Shown: positions 1-5,824 of the stretch, one piece after another
How positions within the stretch are numbered: the first letter of the stretch is position 1
Layout of the letters: the number at the start of each line of letters is the position of its first letter
Origin: Pseudomonas sp.
GTDB lineage: Bacteria; Pseudomonadota; Gammaproteobacteria; Pseudomonadales; Pseudomonadaceae
Length of the DNA: 11,866 nt
Reading direction: 5' to 3'
Assembly: GCA_007117785.1 (NCBI GenBank)
Contig: SKFV01000092.1
Location: forward strand, 1 to 11,866
The notes under the pieces: generated by a model
Seen by the model: only the letters and a program-made list of their open reading frames with translations
Database searches by the model: none
What the model was told of the DNA's origin: nothing
Position numbers and translations under genes: made by a program

Positions 1-594
1 CCAGCGCGAAACCCGGCCGTAGGTTGGCTTGAGCCCGGTCAGTGCGGTAAAGCCGGCCGGCTGGCGGATCGAGCCACCGGTATCGGTGCCGGTGGCGGCG
101 GCGCACAGGCGCGCAGCCACAGCGGTGGCGGAACCGCCGGACGAGCCCCCGGGCACGTGCTCGTGATTCCAGGGGTTGCGTGTCGGGCCATAAAAGCTTG
201 ACTCGGTGGACGAGCCCATGGCGAATTCGTCCATATTGGTCTTGCCCAGAGTCACCGCGCCCGCAGCATTGAAGCGAGCGGTGACCGTGGATTCATAGGG
301 CGCAACAAAGTTGTCGAGCATCTTCGAGCCGCAACTGGTGCGCACGCCCTGGGTGCAAAAGACGTCCTTGTGCGCCAGCGGAATACCGGTCAAGGCCGTG
401 GCGTCTCCAGCGGCAAGACGCGCATCAGCCGCTTTCGCCTGCTGTCGTGCCAGCTCAGGCGTTACCGTGATAAAGCTGTTCAATTGGCCGTCGTGTTGCT
501 CTATGCGCTCTAAGTAGTGCTCTGTCAGCTCGACACTGGATATCGCTTTGCTGTGCAGGGCCCGGGATAATTCGGCCAGGGTTTTCTCATGCAT
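1..594 (-). CDS. gatA: GatA, amidotransferase subunit A (N-terminal 198 codons, runs off window)
   Basis: GatA is the amidase subunit of GatCAB, a cytoplasmic enzyme. It releases ammonia from glutamine so that GatB can convert Glu-tRNA(Gln) and/or Asp-tRNA(Asn) to the amide form. Translating the minus strand from the ATG at 594-592 gives exactly 198 open codons to the window edge, about 40% of a typical GatA of roughly 480 residues. The amidase-signature Ser-cisSer-Lys triad is visible: K76 in AHKD, S151 in PGGSSGGSA and S175 in GTDTGGSIRQPA. The spacing equals that of Lys79/Ser154/Ser178 in the characterised S. aureus enzyme. The start lies 24 nt past the gatC stop with only a weak Shine-Dalgarno, so co-transcription and translational coupling with gatC are likely. 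gatB presumably follows outside the window. Identity is certain; the gene is cut only by the window boundary. Confidence 0.97.
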   Translation of the reverse strand, partial: MHEKTLAELSRALHSKAISSVELTEHYLERIEQHDGQLNSFITVTPELARQQAKAADARLAAGDATALTGIPLAHKDVFCTQGVRTSCGSKMLDNFVAPYESTVTARFNAAGAVTLGKTNMDEFAMGSSTESSFYGPTRNPWNHEHVPGGSSGGSATAVAARLCAAATGTDTGGSIRQPAGFTALTGLKPTYGRVSRW

Positions 595-618
595 GGGAGG
601 GATCTCGTCGCGGCGGGT

Positions 619-906
619 TTATTCGATCACCTTGGGTACCAGATAAAGCCCGGCTTCAGTGGCCGGAGCAATCTGCTGATAGGCGTCGCGCTGATTGTGT
701 TCGCTGACTTCGTCGGCACGCAGGCGCTGGGTGGTTTCCAGCGGATGTGCCAGCGGTTCTATGCCCGTGGTATCGACGGCCTGCATTTTGTCGATCAGGT
801 CGAGGATGCTCGACAGTTTGGCCGTGGTGGCCGGCACATCCTCGTCGCTCAGGGCAATTCGCGCCAGGTGGGCGATCTTTTCCACCTCGTTGCGGTCTAA
901 GGCCAT
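619..906 (-). CDS. gatC: GatC, amidotransferase subunit C
   Basis: GatC is the small non-catalytic subunit that wraps around GatA and GatB and stabilises the tRNA-dependent amidotransferase complex. The protein is 95 residues. It begins MALDRNEVEKIAHLARIAL and ends GLYLVPKVIE, both typical of the family, with the conserved core DTTGIEPLAHPLE near residues 46-57. The frame stays open upstream to an ATG at 942. I chose the ATG at 906-904 because GGAGA lies about 8 nt upstream on the minus strand, because the product then has the standard family length, and because the extra residues look unrelated to GatC. It is the first gene of a leftward gatCA(B) operon, transcribed divergently from mreB and separated from it by 327 bp. 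Confidence 0.96.
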   Translation of the reverse strand: MALDRNEVEKIAHLARIALSDEDVPATTAKLSSILDLIDKMQAVDTTGIEPLAHPLETTQRLRADEVSEHNQRDAYQQIAPATEAGLYLVPKVIE

Positions 907-1002
907 GTGTTGTTCTCCATGCAGCCGGGACATAACCGGCATTAGTGGGCTGATGTCGACTTGATCAGCCCCGATGTTGGCGTAAATCTGGACAAGGGCG
1001 CG

Positions 1003-1031
1003 AATTTACCACATCCACGCCTTGCCCAAAA
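1003..1031 (-). promoter_or_regulatory. Possible gatC promoter
   Basis: On the minus strand a TAAATT hexamer (1008-1003) is preceded by TGG, giving an extended -10 arrangement. A T-rich stretch, TTTTTGGGC, lies about 15-17 nt further upstream and is a poor -35 match. The element sits about 100 bp before the gatC ATG. The assignment rests on consensus similarity alone and is weak. Confidence 0.22.
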
Positions 1032-1055
1032 ACCCTGCCATTGTTAGAGTTGCGA

Positions 1056-1069
1056 CACTTCCGGAAGTG
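1056..1069. promoter_or_regulatory. Perfect 14-bp palindrome CACTTCCGGAAGTG
   Basis: CACTTCCGGAAGTG equals its own reverse complement. If the A/C mismatch just outside it is tolerated, two more base pairs extend the symmetry (CG before, CG after). It lies about 165 bp upstream of the mreB ATG and 150 bp upstream of the gatC ATG, in the middle of the divergent control region. A spacer-free palindrome of this length suits a dimeric DNA-binding protein better than an RNA hairpin. I do not recognise it as the site of a named regulator, so an operator role is inference. Confidence 0.5.
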
Positions 1070-1190
1070 CCGACCAGTGCCCTGTGTGCTTATGTTGTCC
1101 GGTCAGTAACGGCCTAATGCAATCACCTTGCTGTTGGCGAGACCTTGTTACTGCCCTTTGCCCACAGGTAGTTTATCCGTGCTTCTACAT

Positions 1191-1196
1191 TATAAC
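1191..1196 (+). promoter_or_regulatory. Possible -10 element for mreB
   Basis: TATAAC matches five of six bases of the sigma-70 -10 consensus. It would place the transcription start near 1203, leaving a leader of about 30 nt before the mreB ATG. The sequence 17 bp upstream (GTAGTT) is not a recognisable -35 box. A second A/T-rich hexamer, TATATT at 1222-1227, is also a 5/6 match but lies only 6 nt before the ATG. Confidence 0.28.
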
Positions 1197-1233
1197 GACC
1201 AACCCACGCGTTCTCTCGGGGTATATTCAGCGC

Positions 1234-2271
1234 ATGTTCAAAAAAATTCGTGGCATGTTTTCCAGTGATCTGTCGATCGATCTGGGTACCGCCAACACCC
1301 TTATTTATGTTCGTGACCGCGGTATCGTGCTTGATGAGCCGTCCGTCGTCGCAATTCGCACCCACGGCAACCAGAAAAGCGTGGTGGCCGTCGGCACTGA
1401 GGCCAAGCGCATGCTCGGCCGCACTCCAGGTAACATTCAGGCTATTCGCCCGATGAAAGATGGTGTGATAGCCGATTTCAGCGTGTGCGAGAAAATGCTG
1501 CAGTACTTTATCAACAAGGTACATGAAAACAGCTTTATCCAGCCGAGTCCGCGGGTACTGATCTGTGTGCCCTGCAAGTCGACCCAGGTTGAGCGTCGCG
1601 CAATCCGTGAATCGGCCCTCGGCGCGGGTGCCCGTGAAGTCTACCTGATCGAAGAGCCGATGGCCGCTGCCATTGGTGCCGGTTTGCCGGTCGTAGAGGC
1701 GCGCGGCTCCATGGTGGTGGATATCGGTGGTGGCACGACCGAAATCGCCCTGATCTCGCTGAACGGCGTGGTGTATGCCGAGTCGGTGCGCGTTGGTGGT
1801 GACCGTTTTGATGAGGCCATCGTGACATATGTACGGCGCAATTACGGCAGCCTGATCGGCGAATCGACCGCCGAGCGCATCAAGCAGGAAATCGGCGTAG
1901 CTTTCCCCGGCGGTGAAACCCTGGAAGTTGATGTGCGTGGCCGCAACCTGGCCGAAGGTGTGCCGCGCAGCTTTACCCTGAATTCGAACGAAGTGCTGGA
2001 AGCGCTGCAGGAGTCGCTGGCGACCATCGTGCAGGCTGTCAAGAGTGCGCTGGAACAGTCGCCGCCGGAACTGGCCTCGGATATTGCCGAGCGCGGTCTG
2101 ATTCTGACCGGTGGTGGTGCGCTGCTGCGTGATCTCGACAAGCTGCTCAGTCAGGAAACCGGACTGCCAGTGATCGTTGCCGAAGAGCCGTTGACCTGTG
2201 TCGCCCGTGGCGGTGGCAAGGCGCTGGAGATGATGGACCAGCACAGTATGGATTTACTATCGACCGAATGA
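1234..2271 (+). CDS. mreB: MreB, actin-like rod-shape protein
   Basis: MreB is the bacterial actin homologue that polymerises as filaments on the inner face of the cytoplasmic membrane and directs lateral-wall synthesis with MreC, MreD, RodZ, RodA and PBP2. The 345-residue length is as I recall for Pseudomonas MreB. The first ten residues (MFKKIRGMFS) are basic and hydrophobic, like the membrane-binding N-terminus of Gram-negative MreB. Nucleotide-binding elements are phosphate 1 DLGTANT (16-22), phosphate 2 DIGGGTTE (163-170) and the adenosine motif GLILTGGGALL (288-298). The frame extends upstream to 1084, but the family start is the ATG at 1234. No good Shine-Dalgarno precedes it; the nearest G-rich run is CGGGG, ending 12 nt before the ATG. 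It heads the rightward gene cluster and is separated from mreC by 137 bp. Confidence 0.98.
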   Translation: MFKKIRGMFSSDLSIDLGTANTLIYVRDRGIVLDEPSVVAIRTHGNQKSVVAVGTEAKRMLGRTPGNIQAIRPMKDGVIADFSVCEKMLQYFINKVHENSFIQPSPRVLICVPCKSTQVERRAIRESALGAGAREVYLIEEPMAAAIGAGLPVVEARGSMVVDIGGGTTEIALISLNGVVYAESVRVGGDRFDEAIVTYVRRNYGSLIGESTAERIKQEIGVAFPGGETLEVDVRGRNLAEGVPRSFTLNSNEVLEALQESLATIVQAVKSALEQSPPELASDIAERGLILTGGGALLRDLDKLLSQETGLPVIVAEEPLTCVARGGGKALEMMDQHSMDLLSTE

Positions 2272-2286
2272 GTCGACAGGCGTCGT

Positions 2287-2308
2287 CGGCAATCTGTCAG
2301 GATTGCCG
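2287..2308 (+). other. Hairpin in the mreB-mreC gap
   Basis: CGGCAATC (2287-2294) and GATTGCCG (2301-2308) are perfect reverse complements separated by a 6-nt loop, giving an 8-bp stem that begins 15 nt after the mreB stop codon. No T-run follows, so it is not a canonical intrinsic terminator. A second GATTGCC at 2337-2343 could pair with the same left arm, allowing an alternative fold. Possible roles are mRNA 3'-end protection, a processing site or partial attenuation between mreB and mreC; the sequence does not decide among them. Confidence 0.5.
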
Positions 2309-2323
2309 TACGGTCTGACCGGG

Positions 2324-2356
2324 TTGCAGTTGCCGGGATTGCCTTGCAGTCGCCGG
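2324..2356 (+). repeat. Short degenerate direct repeat in the mreB-mreC gap
   Basis: TTGCAGTTGCCGG (2324-2336) recurs as TTGCAGTCGCCGG (2344-2356), with 12 of 13 bases identical and a 20-bp period. GATTGCC also occurs twice nearby, at 2301-2307 and 2337-2343. Together these make the gap unusually repetitive for an intra-operon spacer. It could be a degenerate tandem duplication or part of an RNA structure. Confidence 0.45.
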
Positions 2357-2400
2357 ATAACTGCCGTGAATTTGCCTGGCCGCATGGCGGATACCAGTCA

Positions 2401-2411
2401 AAGGAGCCTTG
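2401..2411 (+). promoter_or_regulatory. Unusually close Shine-Dalgarno and TTG start of mreC
   Basis: AAGGAG occupies 2401-2406 and the TTG start codon is at 2409-2411, so only two bases (CC) separate them, against the usual 5-9. The frame is closed upstream by TGA at 2367-2369. Between that stop and 2409 there is no ATG, GTG or TTG in frame (only a CTG at 2376), so TTG is the best start despite the poor spacing. Confidence 0.6.
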
Positions 2412-3275
2412 AGCATCAAACCTTTATTCATCAAAGGCCCGTCGCTGGGTATACGTTTGTTTGCGTTGACCGTGCTGTCACTGGTGCTGATGGTGGTGGA
2501 TGCCCGCTTTGCTGCCTTGCAGCCGGTGCGTGCCCAGTTGGGCCTGGTACTGTCGCCCTTGTATTACGTCGCCGATTTACCCGCCCGGGGCTGGGCCAGC
2601 GTCAGTCTGCTGACCGCCAGTCGTGCTGACCTGATCGCGGAAAACCAGCGCCTGCAATCCGAAGCTCTGCTGGCTCAACGTCAACTGCAGAAACTGGCTG
2701 CGCTGACCGAACAGAACGTGCGTCTGCGCGAGTTGCTCAATTCTGCCTCGCTGGTCGATGAGCGGGTGCTGGTGGCCGAGCTGATCGGTGTCGACCCCAA
2801 CCCCTTCAATCAACGCGTGATGCTCAACAAGGGGGAGCGTGACGGGGTCTTTCTCGGTCAGCCTGTGCTGGATGCAACCGGTCTGATGGGGCAGGTGGTC
2901 GAGGTGATGCCGCACACTGCGCGGGTCTTGCTGATCACGGATGCTTCCCATAGTTTGCCGGTTCAGATCAATCGCAACGGTCTGCGCGCGATTGCCAGTG
3001 GCACCGGCAACAATGAATGGCTCGAGCTGCGTTATGTGGGCGACACGGCGGATGTGCGCATCAATGATCTGGTGGTCAGTTCCGGCCTCGGCCAACGCTT
3101 TCCGGCAGGCTACCCGGTCGGTCGGGTGGTCGAGGTCGAACGTGACCCCGGCCAGCCCTTTGCCGACGTACGCATTGCCCCCAGTGCGCAATTGAGTCGC
3201 AGTCGCTATCTGCTGCTGGTATTCAGCCCGGACAGCGGCTACGGCCAGCACCTGGAGGTCGACGATGCGCAGTAG
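2409..3275 (+). CDS. mreC: MreC, periplasmic elongasome scaffold
   Basis: MreC is a bitopic inner-membrane protein whose periplasmic domain binds and activates PBP2, linking MreB filaments to peptidoglycan synthesis. The 288-residue protein shows the family layout: a short cytoplasmic N-terminus (SIKPLFIKGPSLG), one membrane segment near residues 15-32, a coiled coil near 70-112 (ENQRLQSEALLAQ... ENVRLRELL) and a beta-rich periplasmic region near 120-272. That region contains the family stretches ELIGVDPNPF, LNKGERDGV and GLGQRFPAGYPVG. Translation starts at TTG, as explained in the ribosome-binding-site entry. The last 11 nt overlap mreD, pointing to translational coupling. The inefficient-looking start may keep MreC well below MreB; that is inference. 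Confidence 0.95.
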   Translation: MSIKPLFIKGPSLGIRLFALTVLSLVLMVVDARFAALQPVRAQLGLVLSPLYYVADLPARGWASVSLLTASRADLIAENQRLQSEALLAQRQLQKLAALTEQNVRLRELLNSASLVDERVLVAELIGVDPNPFNQRVMLNKGERDGVFLGQPVLDATGLMGQVVEVMPHTARVLLITDASHSLPVQINRNGLRAIASGTGNNEWLELRYVGDTADVRINDLVVSSGLGQRFPAGYPVGRVVEVERDPGQPFADVRIAPSAQLSRSRYLLLVFSPDSGYGQHLEVDDAQ

Positions 3276-3738
3276 TTTGATTATCGCAGCCAGCATCCTG
3301 GTGGCATTGCTGCTCAGCATCATGCCGATGCCCTCAAGTATCGAATTTGCCCGCCCGCTCTGGCTGGCCATGGTCATCGCCTATTGGGTCATGGCCTTGC
3401 CGCACCGCGTCGGCTTGCTCACAGCCTGGGTCAGTGGTCTGGCCATGGATGTGCTGTACGGCGAACTCTTTGGTCAGTATGCGCTGGTGGTCATGCTGGT
3501 GGCCTGGCTGGTACTGGTGCTGCATCAGCGTATTCGGCGCTTTCCACTCTGGCAGCAAAGTCTGGTCATGCTGCCGGTGCTGGGGACAGCCCAGATGCTC
3601 TTGTTGTGGCTGAACAGCCTCACCGGTAACCGGCCGCCCTTGCTGCTTTTCCTGTTGCCGGCGCTGGTCAGTGCCTTTTTCTGGCCCTGGCTGGTGGCGG
3701 TTCTCAGCGTAGTGCGCAGGCGCTTCCATGTGGTCTGA
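3265..3738 (+). CDS. mreD: MreD, integral-membrane elongasome protein
   Basis: MreD is a multi-pass inner-membrane protein that works with MreC in rod-shape maintenance. The product is 157 residues, close to the usual length of about 160, and almost wholly hydrophobic. Likely membrane segments lie near residues 4-20, 32-45, 49-65, 70-87, 98-117 and 125-149. The family-like stretch GLAMDVLYGELFGQYAL (58-74), with D62, is present, and the protein ends in a basic tail (RRRFHVV). The ATG lies inside the mreC 3' end (11-nt overlap) and has GGAGG six bases upstream. The last 11 nt overlap maf in turn, so mreC, mreD and maf look translationally coupled. Confidence 0.94.
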   Translation: MRSSLIIAASILVALLLSIMPMPSSIEFARPLWLAMVIAYWVMALPHRVGLLTAWVSGLAMDVLYGELFGQYALVVMLVAWLVLVLHQRIRRFPLWQQSLVMLPVLGTAQMLLLWLNSLTGNRPPLLLFLLPALVSAFFWPWLVAVLSVVRRRFHVV

Positions 3739-4318
3739 ACCTCCGGTTTATCTGGCCTCGGCTTCGCCGCGTCGGCGGGAACTGCTGGCGCAGATTGGCG
3801 TCCCTTGTAGTCAGGCAGCCACGCATATCAATGAGCAGGTCAAGGCCGGTGAGTCGGCGGCAGATTATGTGCAGCGCATTGCCGCAGAAAAGGCTGCTGC
3901 CGGCCTGCAGGCTGCCCCGGCGGGTGCCGTGGTTCTGGCGGCAGATACGGCTGTGGTGGTCGATGAGCAGATCCTCGGCAAGCCGGTGGATGCCGCCGAT
4001 GCCGCCCGCATGTTGGCTTTACTGTCGGCGCGCAGTCACCGGGTAATGACCGCCGTCAGCCTCGCTTGTGGTGCTGAGCGTGCGCATTGTCTGGTCAGTA
4101 CGGGGGTCAGTTTTCGCGCAATTACGGCGGCCGAGATTGCCGCTTACTGGCGCACCGGCGAGCCGCAGGACAAGGCTGGCGGCTATGCCATTCAGGGCCT
4201 GGGAGCTATTTTTGTCGCCGGCATTGAGGGCAGTTACAGCGCCGTGGTGGGCCTGCCGCTACGGGAAACTGCCGACCTCCTGGCTCGCTTTGGGGTATCC
4301 TGCTGGCAGTCTGTCTGA
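3728..4318 (+). CDS. maf: Maf-family nucleoside triphosphate pyrophosphatase (YhdE type)
   Basis: This cytoplasmic house-cleaning enzyme hydrolyses non-canonical or excess nucleoside triphosphates to monophosphates. YhdE-type Maf proteins prefer dTTP, UTP and modified pyrimidines. The 196-residue protein has the Maf signatures in order: LASASPRRRELL (9-20), LAADTAVVVD (70-79) with the metal-binding/catalytic Asp in D73, GKP (84-86), GEPQDKAGGYAIQG (144-157) and GSYSAVVGLPL (168-178). The QDKAG-xYxIQG form points to the dTTP/UTP (YhdE) subgroup and not the YceF 7-methyl-GTP subgroup. The start overlaps mreD by 11 nt with no strong Shine-Dalgarno, so coupled translation is likely. Maf genes next to mreBCD are common across bacteria, and older literature links Maf to septum control. 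Confidence 0.95.
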   Translation: MWSEPPVYLASASPRRRELLAQIGVPCSQAATHINEQVKAGESAADYVQRIAAEKAAAGLQAAPAGAVVLAADTAVVVDEQILGKPVDAADAARMLALLSARSHRVMTAVSLACGAERAHCLVSTGVSFRAITAAEIAAYWRTGEPQDKAGGYAIQGLGAIFVAGIEGSYSAVVGLPLRETADLLARFGVSCWQSV

Positions 4319-4350
4319 AAGGACCCTTTGCAAACTTCGATGGATTGCCC

Positions 4351-5808
4351 ATGAGTGAAGAAATTCTGATCAACGTTACCCCGATGGAAACCCGTGTCGC
4401 CCTGGTGGAAAACGGGGTGCTGCAGGAAGTGCATATCGAACGCACTTTGCGCCGGGGTATCGTGGGAAATATCTATAAAGGCAAGGTCGTACGCGTCTTG
4501 CCGGGCATGCAGGCTGCCTTTGTCGATATCGGTCTTGAGCGCGCTGCCTTTATTCATGCCTCGGAAATTTCCCAGCGTGAAGGCTCGGCAGTCGAGCCGA
4601 TCAGCGCCCTGGTGCATGAAGCGCAATCAATCATCGTGCAGGTTACCAAGGATCCTATCGGTACCAAGGGTGCGCGCCTGACCACTCACCTGTCGGTACC
4701 GTCACGCTATCTGGTGTATATGCCGCGCACACCACATGTCGGCATTTCGCTGAAAATCGAAGATGAAGCCGAGCGCGAGCGGCTCAAGCAGATAGTCGCC
4801 ACCTGCGTGGAACAGACGCCGGAAGAAGAGAAGGGTGGTTTCATTTTGCGTACAGCCGCCGAAGCGGCGCGCGAAGAGGACATTATTCTGGATATCCGTT
4901 ACCTGCAACGCCTGTGGCAGCAGGTCTCCGAGCAGGTCAGCAAAGCCCCGGCGGCCTCGATCATCTATGAGGATCTGCCGCTGGCGATTCGCACCCTGCG
5001 TGATCTGGATAATACCCGAATCGAGAAAGTGCGCATCGATTCCCGGGAAACCTTCCAGAAAATCGAGCAGTTTGTGCAGGAGCTGATGCCCGGTTCTGAA
5101 ACCAAGCTGGAGCATTACCCCGGCGAACGGCCTATTTTTGACCTGTACGGCGTTGAGGATGAAATCCAGAAGGCGCTGGAGCGCCGGGTAATGCTCAAAT
5201 CCGGTGGTCATCTGGTAATCGATCAGACCGAGGCCATGACCACCATTGATGTCAATACCGGAGCTTTTGTTGGTCACCGCAATCTGGAAGAAACCATTTT
5301 CAAGACCAACCTGGAAGCGGCTACCGCGATTGCCCGCCAGCTGCGGCTGCGTAACCTGGGTGGCATCATCATTATTGACTTTATCGATATGGAAGATGAA
5401 GAGCACCAGCGTCAGGTGCTGCGCACCCTGGAAAAACAGCTGGAACGTGACCACGCCAAGACCAACATCATCGGTATCACCGAGCTGGGTCTGGTGCAGA
5501 TGACCCGCAAGCGCACGCGGGAAAGCCTTGAACAGGTTCTCTGTGCGCCCTGTTCCAGCTGCCAGGGGCGCGGTATCCAGAAAACCCCGGAATCCATCTG
5601 CTATGAAATCTTTCGCGAGATCCTGCGCGAGGCCCGCGCCTACCAGGCGGATGAGTATATGGTGCTGGCTTCCCAGTCAGTGATTGATCGGCTGCTGGAT
5701 GAGGAGTCCGGCAACGTCGCCGATCTTGAATTGTTTATCGAACGCCCGATCAAGTTCCAGGTGGAAACCATGTACACCCAGGAACAGTACGACGTGGTGC
5801 TGATGTGA
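4351..5808 (+). CDS. rng: RNase G, single-strand endoribonuclease
   Basis: RNase G (CafA) makes 5'-end-dependent cuts in A/U-rich single-stranded RNA, matures the 16S rRNA 5' end and degrades some mRNAs. The 485-residue length lacks the long C-terminal scaffold of RNase E, which supports RNase G. An S1-like domain lies near residues 36-125 (GNIYKGKVVRVLPGMQAAFVDIG). The DNase I-like catalytic domain has D300 (TTIDVNTG) and D343 (IIDFIDM), 43 residues apart like D303/D346 of E. coli RNase E. The zinc-link CxxC is C401/C404, also in register. The frame could begin at a TTG two codons earlier (4345), but MSEEILINVTPMETRV fits the family start. The gene begins 32 nt after maf with a weak Shine-Dalgarno (ATGGA). 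An ATG-GAT-TGC-CCA-TGA micro-ORF at 4340-4354 overlaps the start codon. Confidence 0.97.
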   Translation: MSEEILINVTPMETRVALVENGVLQEVHIERTLRRGIVGNIYKGKVVRVLPGMQAAFVDIGLERAAFIHASEISQREGSAVEPISALVHEAQSIIVQVTKDPIGTKGARLTTHLSVPSRYLVYMPRTPHVGISLKIEDEAERERLKQIVATCVEQTPEEEKGGFILRTAAEAAREEDIILDIRYLQRLWQQVSEQVSKAPAASIIYEDLPLAIRTLRDLDNTRIEKVRIDSRETFQKIEQFVQELMPGSETKLEHYPGERPIFDLYGVEDEIQKALERRVMLKSGGHLVIDQTEAMTTIDVNTGAFVGHRNLEETIFKTNLEAATAIARQLRLRNLGGIIIIDFIDMEDEEHQRQVLRTLEKQLERDHAKTNIIGITELGLVQMTRKRTRESLEQVLCAPCSSCQGRGIQKTPESICYEIFREILREARAYQADEYMVLASQSVIDRLLDEESGNVADLELFIERPIKFQVETMYTQEQYDVVLM

Positions 5809-5824
5809 CGGGACGCTGATACGC

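Larger units (their letters stand above)
907..1233. promoter_or_regulatory. Divergent gatC / mreB intergenic control region
   Basis: These 327 bases contain no convincing gene and must carry the promoters for gatC (leftward) and mreB (rightward). An open frame from 1084 continues into mreB, but its residues do not resemble MreB and the conserved MreB start is at 1234. Visible elements are a perfect 14-bp palindrome at 1056-1069, a TATAAC hexamer at 1191-1196 for mreB, and a TGG-TAAATT extended -10-like element for gatC (minus strand, hexamer at 1008-1003). No clear TTGACA-like -35 box pairs with any of them at 16-18 bp spacing, so the promoter assignments are tentative. I see no T-tract terminator. 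Confidence 0.7.

Noticed and set aside
907..942. 12-residue upstream extension of gatC
   Set aside because: The ATG at 906 has a well-placed GGAGA and gives the normal 95-residue GatC. The extension is unlike the family.
1174..1182. TTATCCGTG as a possible DnaA box
   Set aside because: It matches only six of nine consensus bases, stands alone and lies near no origin-type sequence.
1084..1233. 50-codon N-terminal extension of mreB
   Set aside because: The residues do not match MreB, the family start at MFKKIRGMFS is exact in position, and the total length of 345 fits.
1123..2244. 373-codon open frame on the minus strand opposite mreB
   Set aside because: It is antisense to an unmistakable MreB. 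Its residues look like reverse-complement codon bias (many His, Gln and Arg) with no recognisable family, and no ribosome-binding site argues for it.
2303..2629. 108-codon plus-strand frame across the mreB-mreC gap
   Set aside because: More than half overlaps mreC out of frame. The composition is not protein-like, the ATG lacks a Shine-Dalgarno, and the gap is better described by its repeats and hairpin.
2577..3377. 266-codon minus-strand open frame opposite mreC and mreD
   Set aside because: It spans two real overlapping genes in antisense, has no family features and is best explained by codon bias.
4318..4338. Small inverted sequences AAAGGACCCTTT and TTTGCAAA between maf and rng
   Set aside because: The stems are 4-5 bp with tiny loops and no T-run. 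They are too weak for a terminator or a defined operator.
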